Source: Neocallimastix lanati (nom. inval.) (lineage: Eukaryota > Neocallimastigomycota > Neocallimastigomycetes > Neocallimastigales > Neocallimastigaceae). From it: 64,000 bases of DNA. Positions 18,717-32,300 of this stretch are shown piece after piece. Under the pieces are notes generated by a model. The model made no database searches. It was given only the letters and a program-made list of their open reading frames with translations, and was not told the origin of the DNA. The translations under genes were made by a program, and so were the position numbers. Position 1 is the first letter of the stretch; the number at the start of each line of letters is the position of its first letter. The stretch covers positions 563,501-627,500 of the forward strand of contig JACVTC010000073.1 in the NCBI GenBank assembly GCA_016946835.1, given 5' to 3'.

Positions 18717-19587
18717 TCTATAAAAATTTATTTATTATTTATTAAAAATTATGCAATTAATATTAATTAATAATCCCTAGAGTATTTAATATTTTTAATT
18801 AATCATATAATATTTCAAATCATTATTATAATAAATTGAATATAAACTTAAAAAAAGGAAAATAAATAACTATTTTATTGAAATAAATATATATATAAAT
18901 ATATTCTATTATTCATTTATTTGAATAATATATGTATTAATATATATAAATATAATTTAAATTTATAATCAATATCACTTTTAATACATATTTACTTACT
19001 TATTAAATAATATTTTTTTTTTTATTTTTAATATTTATATAAGTAATAAATACACTTTGAGAAATTAAATATGAAATTTTGTTTACTTATTAAAGAATTA
19101 TGATGTTCTACTTTTAAGTTGAAAAATCAAAATATATATATTATACATATATAATTAAAAATACTTTTTTTTTTCTCTATTAATCCTTAAAAGTGGTTAG
19201 TATATTTAAATATTTATGATAATTTATTTATTAAATTATGTTGATCTTTCATTGAAATTTTGTTAGAATGCTTAAATTATTTTAAATTATTTTTTTTTTT
19301 ATATTTCCTTTCTCTTAATTAATTTAAATATTAACTTATTTGAATATATAAAGAAAATATAAAAAACAAAATTATTAGTAATAATAATTTAATATATTTA
19401 AAATTAAGATTAGATATTTAAAATCAAAATCAAAATTTTATATTATAAAATTACTGTGTTTTAAACAATTAAAAAAAATTTATATATATTAGTACTTATT
19501 CAAAAATAAAAAAATAGAAAATAGAAAAAATCGAGGTTAATAATAAACTCAAAAATAATAAATTCGAAATACTTAAATATATAATTA

Positions 19588-19691
19588 TATATATTAAAAT
19601 TTTTATTTTGAATAGTAAATCATATATAAAAAAAAAAGGAAATATATTAAAATTTTTATTTTGAATAGTAATCATATATAAAAAAAAAGGA
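19588..19691. repeat. Tandem duplication, about 52-bp unit x2
   Basis: The unit ATATTAAAATTTTTATTTTG...CATATATAAA followed by an A run and GGA occurs twice back to back with one-base differences. Confidence 0.85.
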
Positions 19692-20692
19692 ACAATATAA
19701 TACAGCACTAATATTTACAAAAATACATTATTTCTATTTAATTATTAATATATATATATTAATAATTAAGAAATTGAATATAAAAATGATCCTAAAATCC
19801 TAAAAGAATTGAAATATATAGTTTCATATTTAAGCAATATATATTTCAATTTATTTAATATATTGCTATATAATAATATATTAATTCTATTAAAAACTAA
19901 ATATTAAATTTTTTTTGATAAAATATATTAATTTAAATAATATATGAACACATTTATATGAATTTATTAAGAAATATATTAAAATATATTTATTAATATT
20001 TATATAATAAAAAATTAATTAAGAAATCATAACCATATTTAATATTTAAAAAATTTTTATATTTTAATAATATTTGAGTATATTATATAATTATTATATA
20101 TATTACAATATATTTATAATATAAAATATTTTCTATTATATATTAAATAATCTATATATTTTTATATACCAATTATGGAAATTGTTCCTGGTCAAATATA
20201 TTTATCTATTTTATATATATAAAATATTTTTTTTTGTATTACAAATGAACAAATACATTTCTTTATTTAATATTAATTTTTTTTAATAAACATATTAATG
20301 TAATACTTATAATAAAAAATAAAGTAAAATTTTCAATTTAATAAAAAAGTATCTTTTTAATTTTTACATAGTGAATAGATTAAGCTGATATAATGTTATG
20401 AATAATTGTTTTAACCAACATTTATTTTGATTAAATATATAGTAGTATATTATTTAACTTATATATAAAATATAAGTATGATTAATATATCCAATATAAG
20501 AAATAATCTATTTAATAATTATATTTTATAAAATTTCATAATTTAAATATTTATTTAATACTTGCCTTAAAATTTATATTAGAATGTATTACATATTTGT
20601 AAATTATTTTTAGAATTTATTATTTATTATTTATTACTTCTTACTTGTTTTTTATTATTTATTATATTAATATTATTGTGTAACATTTTTAT

Positions 20693-20985
20693 ATTCTTTA
20701 TTCTTTATTCTTTACTCTTTATTCTTTATTCTTAATTCTTTATTCTTAATTCTTTATTCTTTATTCTTTATTCTTTATTATTTATTATTTATTATTTATT
20801 ATTTATTATTTATCATTTATTATTTATTATTTATTATTTATTATTTATTATTTATTATTTATTAATTATTTATTATTTATTATTTATTATTTATTATTTA
20901 TTTATTATTTATTATTTATTATTTATTATTTATTAATTATTTATTATTTATTATTTATTGTTTATTGTTTATTGTTTATTATGGA
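20693..20985. repeat. 7-mer satellite: (TTCTTTA)n passing into (TTATTTA)n
   Basis: About 40 heptamer units. The first part has TTCTTTA and a few TTCTTAA or CTCTTTA variants; from about 20778 the unit is TTATTTA, with a few TTATTGT-type units at the end. The C-to-A change in one fixed position of the unit suggests a single array with two expanded variants. Confidence 0.85.
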
Positions 20986-21417
20986 TTATTATTAATAAAT
21001 AACTTTGTATAATATAAATATTATACAAAGACATGACCATATGTATTATATATAAACATAATTTTTTAATAATGTATTTTAAAATATTTCTAAAAAAGAT
21101 ATATATTCCAAATTTTTATATTTCATAATAATAATTCCTAAAATAAATATTAATTTATAAAATAAATAATAAAATAAAAATAATAATATAAATAAGTATA
21201 TATCTAAATTAGTAAATTAGAATGTATAAAGAATATAAATCTTTTAATTTATTTTTTAAATTTAATTAATTTATACTATATTCAATATTATATGGTTAAA
21301 ATTTCAGTAAAAATGGAATCCACTTTACTTTATATAAGAAATTCACAAAAAAAGTAAATTTTGTTTCTTATATTTGAAAATTATTTAAAAATGATCAATA
21401 TATAATTCAAGAATATA

Positions 21418-21569
21418 TGTTAAGAATTAGAAATTTAGGGTATATAATTATGTCAACTTTATTAACATATTTATGATAAAGAGTTTCTAGCACTTAATTA
21501 TTTAAATTAAATGCTTTTTATGGTTACTTAAACATTAATTATATTATAATATGTTTCACATATTCTAAA
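21418..21569 (-). repeat. 3' LTR of copy A
   Basis: About 152 bp; plus-strand start TGTTAAGAATTAG, end ATTCTAAA (one base changed from ATTCTAACA). It abuts the polypurine tract at 21570. Confidence 0.65.
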
Positions 21570-22985
21570 ATTCCCCCCTAAACTTAAACGCAATTATTCT
21601 AGCATATATGTTTTATGTGAATATAAAATTATCCTATTTTATAATATAATTAAACTAATAGTTATCTCTATTATAAATTAACTTTTAATTTTACATGAAT
21701 AATATAATTTTTATAGTATATTAATTCTTTAATTCGATTTAAATATTGTTAAAATAATTTCTTAAATATATTTGAAATCCAATTATTTCCCTCTAAAATT
21801 AAACATTTAATATTAATACACCATTACTTAATATATATCATTTATGTGATAAAAGCCTTTCTCTTGAAGGGTGTTATTATATCATCTCAGTTTGTGTGAT
21901 TACCTCTTATATATTGAGTTTTAAGTCATTTTCAATTATAATCCGCTTTGAAGATTAACACTAATTTTTTTATATATACTCTCTTTGCAGTTTTAGCAAT
22001 CAATATTAAAATCAATTGTTAATTATGTATTGGTGTACTTGATAAATCATTTATATATTAATAATATAGAAGCTTAATAATTATAACTATTTAAATATTT
22101 TGCAATCAATAGATTTAGTTTGCAAATGGATAAACGTCATCTATTTGTATATAACTCATGGTTTTATTTATTAATTTATTATACCTTTCATCAAGAACGA
22201 AGTTTGTAACATGTATATATTAAATTAATTATTATCTAAACCTATTTCACGCTAGGTTTAATAATACTATTATTGTTAGAATGCACTCATTTTTATCATT
22301 CTATTATATTTTTTCTTAAATATGTGAGGATTTTTAATATAAAAATATTAAAAATTATTTTGTATGGAATCTCTGACATATAATCTTCTCCATTATTGTT
22401 GTTAATATGTATATATGTGTTGATAAGTTTAAATACCAATTAAAATAACAATACTTTAAATAATATGCTTTGTGGTTTAACAAAAACCATTATTTAATAT
22501 AAGATTTCTTAAGTAATCTGTATTATTTAATTGTGTTTTGTATATTCTTGGGGTAGAAATAGTTTATCACAGAGTAGATTCCTTAATGTATAAATATAGT
22601 ACATTAATAGCCTAGAATTTTATTTAAAATATCAAATTATAATTTCAATTAAGAGTTTCTATAGGAGTATGAAAATATATATTATATAATTATATATGTT
22701 TAAGCATGTTTTTCTCTACTAAATTAACATTTTTATATTTTTTGAGTTTCACTTTACTTGAGATAATTATTTTCTATCAAGTACTTTATATTTTTGATAG
22801 TTTCTTCAATTTTGCAATATTGATCAATTCATATGTTCAGTTTTATTAATCTTCCTTAAATTGACATAATGAACAACTTTTATCATAATTTAAAATTCCA
22901 ATTTATTTTTCTTTTATATATTATTGTGTCCGGCAGGGGTTCTTTTGCTAAGAATCTTTTTAAGAGGCAGATAAGACTCTTAATA

Positions 22986-23162
22986 TGTTAAGAGTCAGGA
23001 ATTTATGGTTTATAATTATGTCAACTTTGTTAATATGTTTTATGAAAAAGTGCTACTTGCACTTAATTACTTATTAAATTAAATGCTTTTATATTAATAC
23101 ATTATAACTTATGCATTAATTATATTACAATATGCTTCAATATATTTCATATATTCTAACAA
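22986..23162 (-). repeat. 5' LTR of copy A
   Basis: About 177 bp, plus-strand start TGTTAAGAGTC and end TATTCTAACA. Just outside it is GACTCTTAATA, an inverted match to the LTR end. Confidence 0.7.
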
Positions 23163-24510
23163 TAAAAGAACTTCTATTGAAATTTAAGAAAAACTTTTAT
23201 ATATATTAATTTGTAATATAACAATTTATTATTAATATATAAGATAATTATTTAATACTTTTAATAAATCTTAAATTATAAAATAAATTTAATGTAAATT
23301 TTGAAAAATAATCATTATTAAATAACAGTTAGTTTTATTTCAATCAAAAATATTATTTACTACATTTTTTATTTCTATCAAAATGTCAATTTTAAAATTA
23401 TTAACAATATTAATATTTACATTATAATTAAGTAAATGATAGTACATTTCTTAAATTTGATAAAACAAAAGTTGTGAATGTCATTATTTAAAAGATTATA
23501 AAATAAAAATTCTAAATAAAATTATATAAATAAAAAAAAAAAAAGATTTAATATTATAAAAACTTGAAGCATTTAATATAATAATATATAATTTTAAAAA
23601 ATAAAATTTTTTTTAATATAATAATAATAATAAAAGTTTGAATACATATTTTTTATTTTTTTTTTTTTTTTTTTTTTTTTTTTGTGTTACTTTTGTTCAA
23701 CTTTGAGACTAATTATGTCTTGAATATTATTGGATAAATCTATTAATTAAATTCTAATATATATAATCTTTAAAAATAGTGTTAATTTATTTTATATAAT
23801 AAATTCAAACTTCATATTAATATTGAAAATATAATCTAAAATTTTATTTATATCTATTAAAAAAAATTATATGTTTATTTTTATTTATTTATTTATTTTT
23901 GTAAAAACATTAATTACTAATTATTTTTTTTTTTATAAATTATATAAATTTAATATACTAATATTGATTTATATAAACTTTGTCTATTTATTTTAAAATA
24001 TTACTGGAATTGTATTTAATAATAAAATTCAATTCAAAAATTATACTATTAAAAATTATATAAATAAAATTTAAATTATATATAATGAAATTACTTTTTT
24101 ACACATATAAAGGAAATAATAAGTCTATAGAAATGTTGGTTTAATTTCATTCAATTATTTAATTTTACCATTTTTACTTTATATTTAATCAATAGTTCAA
24201 AATAAAAATAATAATTTATAATTAGGTATCTATTAATATATTAAATAATTCTATTTGAAGTAGAAATAAAAAAAAAAAAAAAAATAAAATAAAAAAAAAA
24301 AAAAGTGTAATTAAAGATAGTAATTATATTAATATTAATAAAATTGATTTAAAACTATAATAATTAAATAATAAATATTAAAACTAACAAAATTTAAAAA
24401 TTTATGAAAAAATTAAAAAATGAATAAATAAATTTAAATAAATTGGTGAAAGTATAACAATTACCTACATATTATAGATTTAAAATTTAAATAATTAATA
24501 TATATATATA

Positions 24511-24555
<45 letters not shown>

Positions 24556-24593
24556 AAATTTCTTTTTAATTCCTTAATATTAAATTAACTTAT
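23163..24593. other. Intergenic AT-rich DNA
   Basis: Homopolymers (T runs near 23650 and 24513, A runs near 24270) and TA-rich sequence; no gene seen. Confidence 0.6.
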
Positions 24594-26026
24594 TCAAACC
24601 ATCTCTTCAATGCGTACCTTTAAGAAGTGATGAAGATTCATTAAAACCTTTTATTAAATTACTCTTACCGTAAAGTTTAATTAAATCATTAAATTGTTTA
24701 TCTTCCTTTGCTTCTTTTTGTTCATGTTTAGATTTTTTATTAGATTTGTTATTTTTTTTTTTATATTTTTTTGATTCTTTTTGTTCACCTTTAGTTTCTA
24801 ATTTTTCCTTTATCATATCAGAATTTTCCTTCCTATTCTTTTTATTTTTTTATTCTTTTTCTTATTCTTTTTACCTTCATTTTCTTCTATCTTTTGTTTT
24901 TTGGCTGGTGGATTTTCTGTGGTTTCATCAGTATCATGATTCTTTTTTTTTTTTTGTTTTTTATTATTATTCTTTTCTTCACCTCTCTTACGCTTTTGAT
25001 TAAGAAGATTTACTGTATTTTCTTCTTCATTATTAGCTTTAGCTAATTGTTCTATCTTATGCTTTCTATTTATACGATCTTCACGATGTTTTAAAAAAAT
25101 ACGATTTTCAATGGTGAATTCTACAATAGGAATACGTTTAGACATACTATCAAATATTTTATTATCATTATTCATATAACGTAAACATGCTAAAGTATCT
25201 ACATAAGATTCGAATTCAACAAAATCGCAACATTTGGAACGTCCAAATTTAGTTCCATTATCAATACGATCTTTTGTACTTAAAATTTTTGCTTGTTTTA
25301 TAACATTTTTTATTTTAATACCAGGGATACCTTTACCACTATTTTTCTTCTTTAATGACGTAATCTTCTAAAGCTTTTCTCTTATTATTTTGAGCATCCT
25401 TCCAGAATCCTATAACACTTTCTCCGGCCTTTTGTTTTAAAATTTTATCATCAATACTTGAAATTAAGTTTCTAATACTTAATCTAGTCTTACTAATAAA
25501 TAAGTTTGGATTCTTTGCAAGCATTTGTTTTCTACTAGTATATGAGGTAATTCTCTTACTCAATTCAGATTGATTAATTTGTTTACCTAAATCTGAATCT
25601 GGGAAAATAGCACCTTCCCTAATTAAATACTTATTACGAGTATCTTCTCTACGTTTTCTAATAATAGTAATATCAATTAATTGTTCAGCTTCACCACGTC
25701 TAACAGCGATATTAACCTTTAAAAATCTACCATCTAAAATAAATGGAGTGGTAGCATCATTTAACATAGGTTCAGGTCTTAAAACAGAATGAATTGTACT
25801 TTCCTTTTTTTTACCTTTTGGTTGTTATTCTTCAAATTCATAAACATGTTTTTCAACTTCTTCATATGCCTTTAAACATTTTTCAACATATTCTCTCTTA
25901 TGGAAACAGACAAAACCAGTACCTTTTGATTTACCAGTTTCATAATCTTTTGTAATTCTAGCATAATTTAATAGACCAAATTTTTTGAACCATATTAAAT
26001 ACAAATATAAATATAAATATTATCTA

Positions 26027-26063
<37 letters not shown>

Positions 26064-26710
26064 TATTACAATTATTCATTACTACTATTATAACACATTA
26101 CTATTATCATTATTTATTATTATTTATTATTTAATTTTTATTTATTTATCTATTTATATATCCTTCATATTATTTCTTATATCACTATAATTATTATTAT
26201 TCTAAGAATATTATAATAAATTAGAAAATCAAATATCAAATGTTTAAAACCGAAAAAGAAAATTACTTTTCATAAAGATTATCTTGTTCATTATTAAATG
26301 ATAAATTTATAATAAATAAGGTTTTCTTTTCTTCAACTTTGGGGTATTTATTATCATCATCGCTTTCATCATTTTCTTCATCATCATCATCATCACCATC
26401 TTCTTCTTCGCTTTCCTTATCATCCATAAAAACTTTAATATCATCATCTTCTTCTTCACTTTCTTCTTCTTCTTTATTTTCATCTAATTCATCATTACTT
26501 TCTTTATTTTCATTTTAATTTTCATTTTCATTAGCACTCTCACTCTCACTTTCATTTTCATCTTCATTTTCATCTTCATCAAGATCCATTTTATTTCCAT
26601 TTTGATTATTTTCTTCTTCTTTTTGCTTGTAAAGAGCACAAGGAACATATCAATCGATAGCTACAACTCTTCCTAAAATTTTTTTACCATTCATTTCATT
26701 CATTGCCTTT

Positions 26711-26777
<67 letters not shown>

Positions 26778-27110
26778 ATTACTGATATGCTTTAACGATT
26801 TCTTTTTACTAAAATAATTCTATTTATTGTAACATTTCATTTCAAAACTATTTTCATGATAAATATTTTTTAATTTAAAGTTTTATTATAAAACTTCAAC
26901 TTGTAATAAATTACTTTTTCAGCATCTTTATCATTTATAAAACCAACAAAACCATAACCTCTCCCTAAATCCTCTCTTCCAGATTTAGTTGGAACATCAA
27001 TGTAATCTAGAGTTCCAAAATTTTCAAAGGTTTTTTGAAGGTGATGCTTTTTACAGAAAAAAGATAAATTACGAATAATAAGACTTGGTTTAACAGTTGA
27101 TTATATTCAT
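24594..27110 (-). pseudogene. Broken Nop4/RBM28-like nucleolar RRM protein gene
   Basis: Nop4/RBM28 is a four-RRM nucleolar protein needed for large ribosomal subunit maturation. Minus-strand order seen: RRM2 (SLIIRNLSF near 27075, RGYGFVGF near 26955), MNGKKILGR, an acidic Glu/Asp/Ser block (26590-26350), RRM3 (TLFIINLSF near 26310, KGTGFVCF), the family segment LRPEP...LDGRFLKVNIAVRR, LSIRNL, RRM4 with a Cys-rich variant (GRSKCCDFVEF), then a basic Lys-rich tail. Lesions: TGA at 26650-26652 where the family has Trp (AID-stop-YVP), TAA at 26515-26517, TAA at 25825-25827, frameshift in an A run near 25342-25350, frameshift near 24836-24855, and an intron acceptor that reads TG (minus strand, at 25992-25991) where AG would restore EKFKKFG. 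RRM1 was not found, though 27600-27530 could hold a small exon. A functional copy probably exists elsewhere; sequencing errors in homopolymers could explain the frameshifts but not the stops. Confidence 0.8.
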
Positions 27111-27949
27111 TTAAATTGAGATTGAAATTTAAAAATATATTAAAAAATAATATTCATATAAATATATTAATTACATATATATTTCAATAATTTGATAAAT
27201 TGTATTAATCATACTGAATATTCCTTAATTTTATTTTTAATATTCTATTTTTGGCTGATATATTATCATAATAAATAACATATTTAGGTAATAATAATTC
27301 AATTGAAAAATATTATATATTAATAAATTAGTATAAATAAAATAAAATAAATTATGAATATAAAACTTATAAAGTATTAATAAAAATAAAATATAATATA
27401 ATGAAATTTAATATATTAAAATAGAATTGTAAAATAAAAAAAAAAAAAATGAAATAATAAATTAAAATAATAAAAATTAAAATAATAAAATTTAATAATA
27501 ATATAATAATTATCATTTAAATATCAGCTTTATCTTTGCTAATAGCTACTTTCATATCTATTATATCTTCAATTTGCTTTTTTGATTTATAAATATGAAC
27601 TATCATAATATTATAAAGAATTATATTGAAAATATATATATAATCTTAATTTGTACAAGCATTGAAAGTTGTTATTTATTTTATTATGTATTATTTTATT
27701 ATTATTAATATAAGCGTCACTATTAAAAATATAACAAATAATGATATTACTTTAATTTTATTATTATTATTATTATTATTATTATAGTTGTTGTTATTAT
27801 TATAAACCGATTTATGGTATTAATACTTTAGGTGAAAATATAACTTTAACTGATTTATGGTATTAATACTTAACTATTATTATTGTTGTCGTAGTTGTTA
27901 TTGTTATTGTTGATTATATAATAAAAATTAGAGAAATATAATGATTCAA

Positions 27950-27990
<41 letters not shown>

Positions 27991-29290
27991 TTTTTCCATT
28001 TTTGCATAAATAATAAAAAATATTTGCACTAATAAAGTAATAATAATAATTAAATGATAATAATTTATAATAATAAAAAATTATAATAATGATATATAAT
28101 AATAATAATAAAGGTTTTTTATACTACAATAATTAAATAAATTAATAATAATAATTAAGGTAAAAGAAAATTAATACAGAAAATAACCATATTGTAACAA
28201 TTTAAAAATTTTTGATATTTTATTATACTTCCAAATTATTAAAATATGGAACTCACACTTGATATTGAACATTGAACAATCCAAAAAAAAATATAAAATT
28301 TTAATATAGAATATTATCCAATGAAATTAGATACTTCTTAATAATATAAATAATGTATTAAATTATATATTTTATTCTTAATCGTATTTTTAAAAGTTTT
28401 TATTTTATTTTATTTTATTTTTTTTTTTTTTTTTTTTGATATTAGTAATAGTTAAAGTTTATTATTTTTATAGATTATCATTATCTTCATAATAAATTAA
28501 CTATTATAAAATCAACGTATTATACATTCTAGAGTAAAAATAAGTAAAAGTAAGTCGTTTTTAAATTAATATATATATAAGTATATAATTAAAAGATATT
28601 ATAATGATATTTAATTGATTTTATTTATTTTTCTCAATTCTATTTTTGTTTAATGTTTTTCAGAATTAACTATAATAAAAGATTAAAACAAATAAAAAAT
28701 AAAATAATAAAATAAAATAAATAAAATAAAATAAAATAAATAAATAAATAAATAAATAAAAACTAATTATATATATATATATATTCAAAAAATATATGTA
28801 AATATTTTCATTTATTCAAACTAAATTGAATTTATAGATAATTAAAACTATAAATAATACAAATATATCAAAATAGTAAATAATAATAGAAATAAAAATA
28901 AAACTGAGTAAAGGAATAAAAAAAAGGTAATAATAAATAATTATACTAGAAAGATAATCAACATTGATAAATAAATATTTACATAATAACTAAAGCTATT
29001 TAATTATTAGACGTAAAAAGTATATTTATAGTATATCTATTAAGAAATCATAAAAATATATTTTTATTAGATAAATAATTGGTTAGATTTAAATATTATT
29101 GAAAAATTAGTTTTTATACCGTTTTAATATATCTTATCTTAAATTTAAATATTACTATAAAATTTTTATTTTTAATTAATATGTATATAAATTATATAAA
29201 TTATTTATGTATTTTTATAACTCGATTTTATTATTTTTTTAATTATATTTTAATTTTTATTTACATAGCATTTAAATTATTTGTTATATC

Positions 29291-29328
<38 letters not shown>

Positions 29329-29338
29329 AAGTTATGAA
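27111..29338. other. Intergenic AT-rich DNA
   Basis: Low-complexity DNA with a short direct repeat (GATTTATGGTATTAATACTT near 27811 and 27853), ATT/GTT microsatellites, (AAAT)n near 28690-28760 and a TA run just before the next ATG. No gene supported, apart from a possible relic exon near 27530-27600 on the minus strand. Confidence 0.55.
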
Positions 29339-32300
29339 ATGGATGATGATTTATTAAATTATACATTATATGGCTTCAATAATGAAGATAATTTCTTAAT
29401 AGAAAAAACTAAAAAAAGCTTTTGGTCATCAGATGAAGACAAAAATCAAGCTTTATTTAAAAAAGAAAAAGAATTTCTTCAAGGTTATACTGATATACCA
29501 AAACAATTGATAAATAATGTTGCCAATCGCTTGGTTAATACTGTGGATGGTCTAGTTATATCTATGTCCATGCCACCTCCTGTTACAAAAGCATTATCTC
29601 AAGTTAAGAACATATGCCCATGGCACATCGCAATTTCATATGATAAAAATTATTTAGCTATATTACAAGATGATTCAGTTGTCATCGTTTCTAAAGAATT
29701 GGATTATGATTTTAGAAGTCAAAAAGTTATAAAAATTGATACTGATCCATTTCCAAGTTGGAGAACAATAGCTTGGTCATTAGATTCTTCGCTTATTGCA
29801 ATATCATACAGTCATGGACAAATTAAAATTTACAGACTATCAAATGCCGAATTAATATATGTTATTCAACCAAAAAATCAAATAAATGAATCAAAAAAAA
29901 AGTCTAACCCAAACAATGAATCTGAAGGAAAACATATTTTATTAAATAAGAATACTTTCAATCAAAATAATAATTCGAAAATAGGTATTATTGATCCAGC
30001 AGTATCATTACAATTTATTGATCCAAAAAGAGGTAAATCAACTTCAACACCATATAACGGAAAGTTATATAGTTATGAACTTTTAGTTATAAATCATGCG
30101 GGAACCTTAAGAAGTTATTTATTTAATGTTGATTCAGTCTCAAATGATGAGAGTCAGCAAAATGATAAAGAAATCAGAAAGATACCTTCAAAAGCAATTG
30201 TAATTGCAAGAGAAGGTCAAAGTCCAGATAAAAAAATTACATTTTATCATAAATTCTCCTTTAAACCATGGTTAAATATTGTTGTTACATCTGTAGTCGA
30301 TTTAGAAAATAATTTACTTTATTTAGGTGGTATTAATAAAGATTCTTCAATGACAGGATCAAATAATAACTTAGATGAAATTCAAAAAGAAAAGCCAGTA
30401 TCTAATAATTCCGATGATACTTCTTTCATTGTATGGAAATTAACATCATCATTACCATTTTATGTAAAATATAATAGTGATGAAAAATCCGAATATTATG
30501 ATTCTACTAAAAAGTTAAGAAGTGCTCGTCAATCTAAGTGGGGTGTTGTTAAAGATTATCTTTTTAATTGGAGACATCCCACCTTTGTTGATAATATTAT
30601 TCATTCTTTATCTCTATCACCTAATAAAGAATTTCTTCTTACATTAGATTTTGCTGGAACTATTAATTTATGGAGAATTAAAAACGAAAAATTAATAAAA
30701 TCAATTACTGTTGATGATCTTAAACCTTTATTACAAAATTATGCAAAAAATAGTAATAGAGATAATTCTAGCAACAGTACTAATAATAATAATAATAATA
30801 ATGTTCTCGATGAAAATATTTCTAAAGTCATTCCAAGTGAGATTTCATGGTGGTCTGACTCTAGTATTGTTATATCTTTTAATAATGGTTGGGTCGGCGT
30901 AATAAATTTAGCAACAATGAACAATATTATGGGTGATCAAATGGAATTATTTAATGTTAATCCTATTGTTGCCAATATTCCAGGTGAAAAAATTATTATT
31001 TTATCTTATTCAGTTAAATCTAAAAAAGTTAGAATTGGAGTAGGATCTTATATTGAAGAAGAATCTGAAGAAGAATCAGAAAAGGAAGATTCAATCCTCA
31101 TTAAAGTTATGGAGAATATGGTAATTAATCCTCTTAGTCGTATTACTGATACATTTTTGTGGCATTTTGATAATAAGAATTCATTAATTCCAAAAAAGGA
31201 ATATGTTACATTAATTGAAAGACAATATTCTCTTTTCATCCTTGCAAATACTTTACCAATTGATGTTTTTTATCATTGTATTAATAATTTAGACTTCAAA
31301 GGTGCTCTTGACTTAGCTAAAAAATATGAATTAGATACAGATTATGTTTATCAAGCTCAATGGCTCAGTAATAATGTTTCAGAAAAAACAATTTCAGATT
31401 ATCTTAGTAAAATTAAAAACAATGTTTGGGTAATTGAAAGTTGTCTAGATAGAATACCATCAACACCAGAAAATTTGTTATTATTAATTGAATATGCACT
31501 TAAATTAACTGATTTAAAGGATGAAGTTTTAAATGATCCATTGTTTTCATCAAAGAAGATTCGTTCTATGTCCATTGAAGAATTTCAAAAATTTGATCCT
31601 GAAATGTCAAAACCAGAGAAGAAAATTGATTATATTAATGGTCTTCAAAATCAAATACCATCACTTCAAAATGTACATTCTTTCCTTTCACCAAGAAAGA
31701 AGTATGCTATTTCACATAATAATTCATTGAATGAAATTGCTAGAAGTAATTCTAGTATTAAATCCAAAACTGAAAATAAAATCACTTCATCATCAAATAA
31801 TATTACTGAAGACTTTAAACAAGCAGTATCTCTTAATGATATTTCTAGTAGTTCTGATTCGGGTGATTCATTAAAACCTAATTATAATTGTGATATTTGT
31901 TTCTACAGATTGTTTTTACTCAAATATTTAGATAGATTGAAAACTTATGAAGAAATAATGAATTTAGGCAATTCCCCAGAACTAAGACAAAACTTTGCTT
32001 TGGAGTTTTCAAAATTCCGAGATATTAATTTGGTACTACAAGGTATGCTTTTTGCTGTTGACGAAAAATTTGATGAATTAAGAGTCCTATTTAATCGTCA
32101 TACTGATGAACTTTTACCATACAGAATGAATATTTTGGAATATATACCGGAAGCCGTAAATCCAAACTTATATGAATTTTTATTACCAGAAATTGAATTT
32201 AGCACAAGATATAACATTTCTACTGAAACTGAGGCTAAGTCTGGTGAAAAATTATGGACCAATAGCCCATGGAGAAGCACACCAGATTGGGTCGAATCTA

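Larger units (their letters stand above)
18717..21417. other. Intergenic AT-rich DNA
   Basis: Upstream flank of the RBMS-like gene. It contains TA-rich DNA, a short tandem duplication (19588-19691) and a long 7-mer array (20693-20985), both listed. No gene seen. Confidence 0.6.
21418..23162 (-). mobile_element. Copia-like non-autonomous LTR element, copy A
   Basis: Two similar terminal repeats (21418-21569 and 22986-23162) flank about 1.4 kb without an open frame. On the minus strand each LTR begins TGTTAGAATAT or a variant and ends CTTAACA, the TG...CA form of Ty1/Copia LTRs. The sequence TTCCCCCCT at 21570 is, on the minus strand, a polypurine tract just before the 3' LTR, which sets the orientation. 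Flanks ATATA and ATAAA are an imperfect 5-bp target duplication. The interior matches copy B (42178-44233) along its length (for example TTTCTCTTGAAGGGTG and TCAATTATAATCCGCTTT), so it is one family. No gag or pol could be read, so it depends on other elements or is decayed. Confidence 0.7.
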
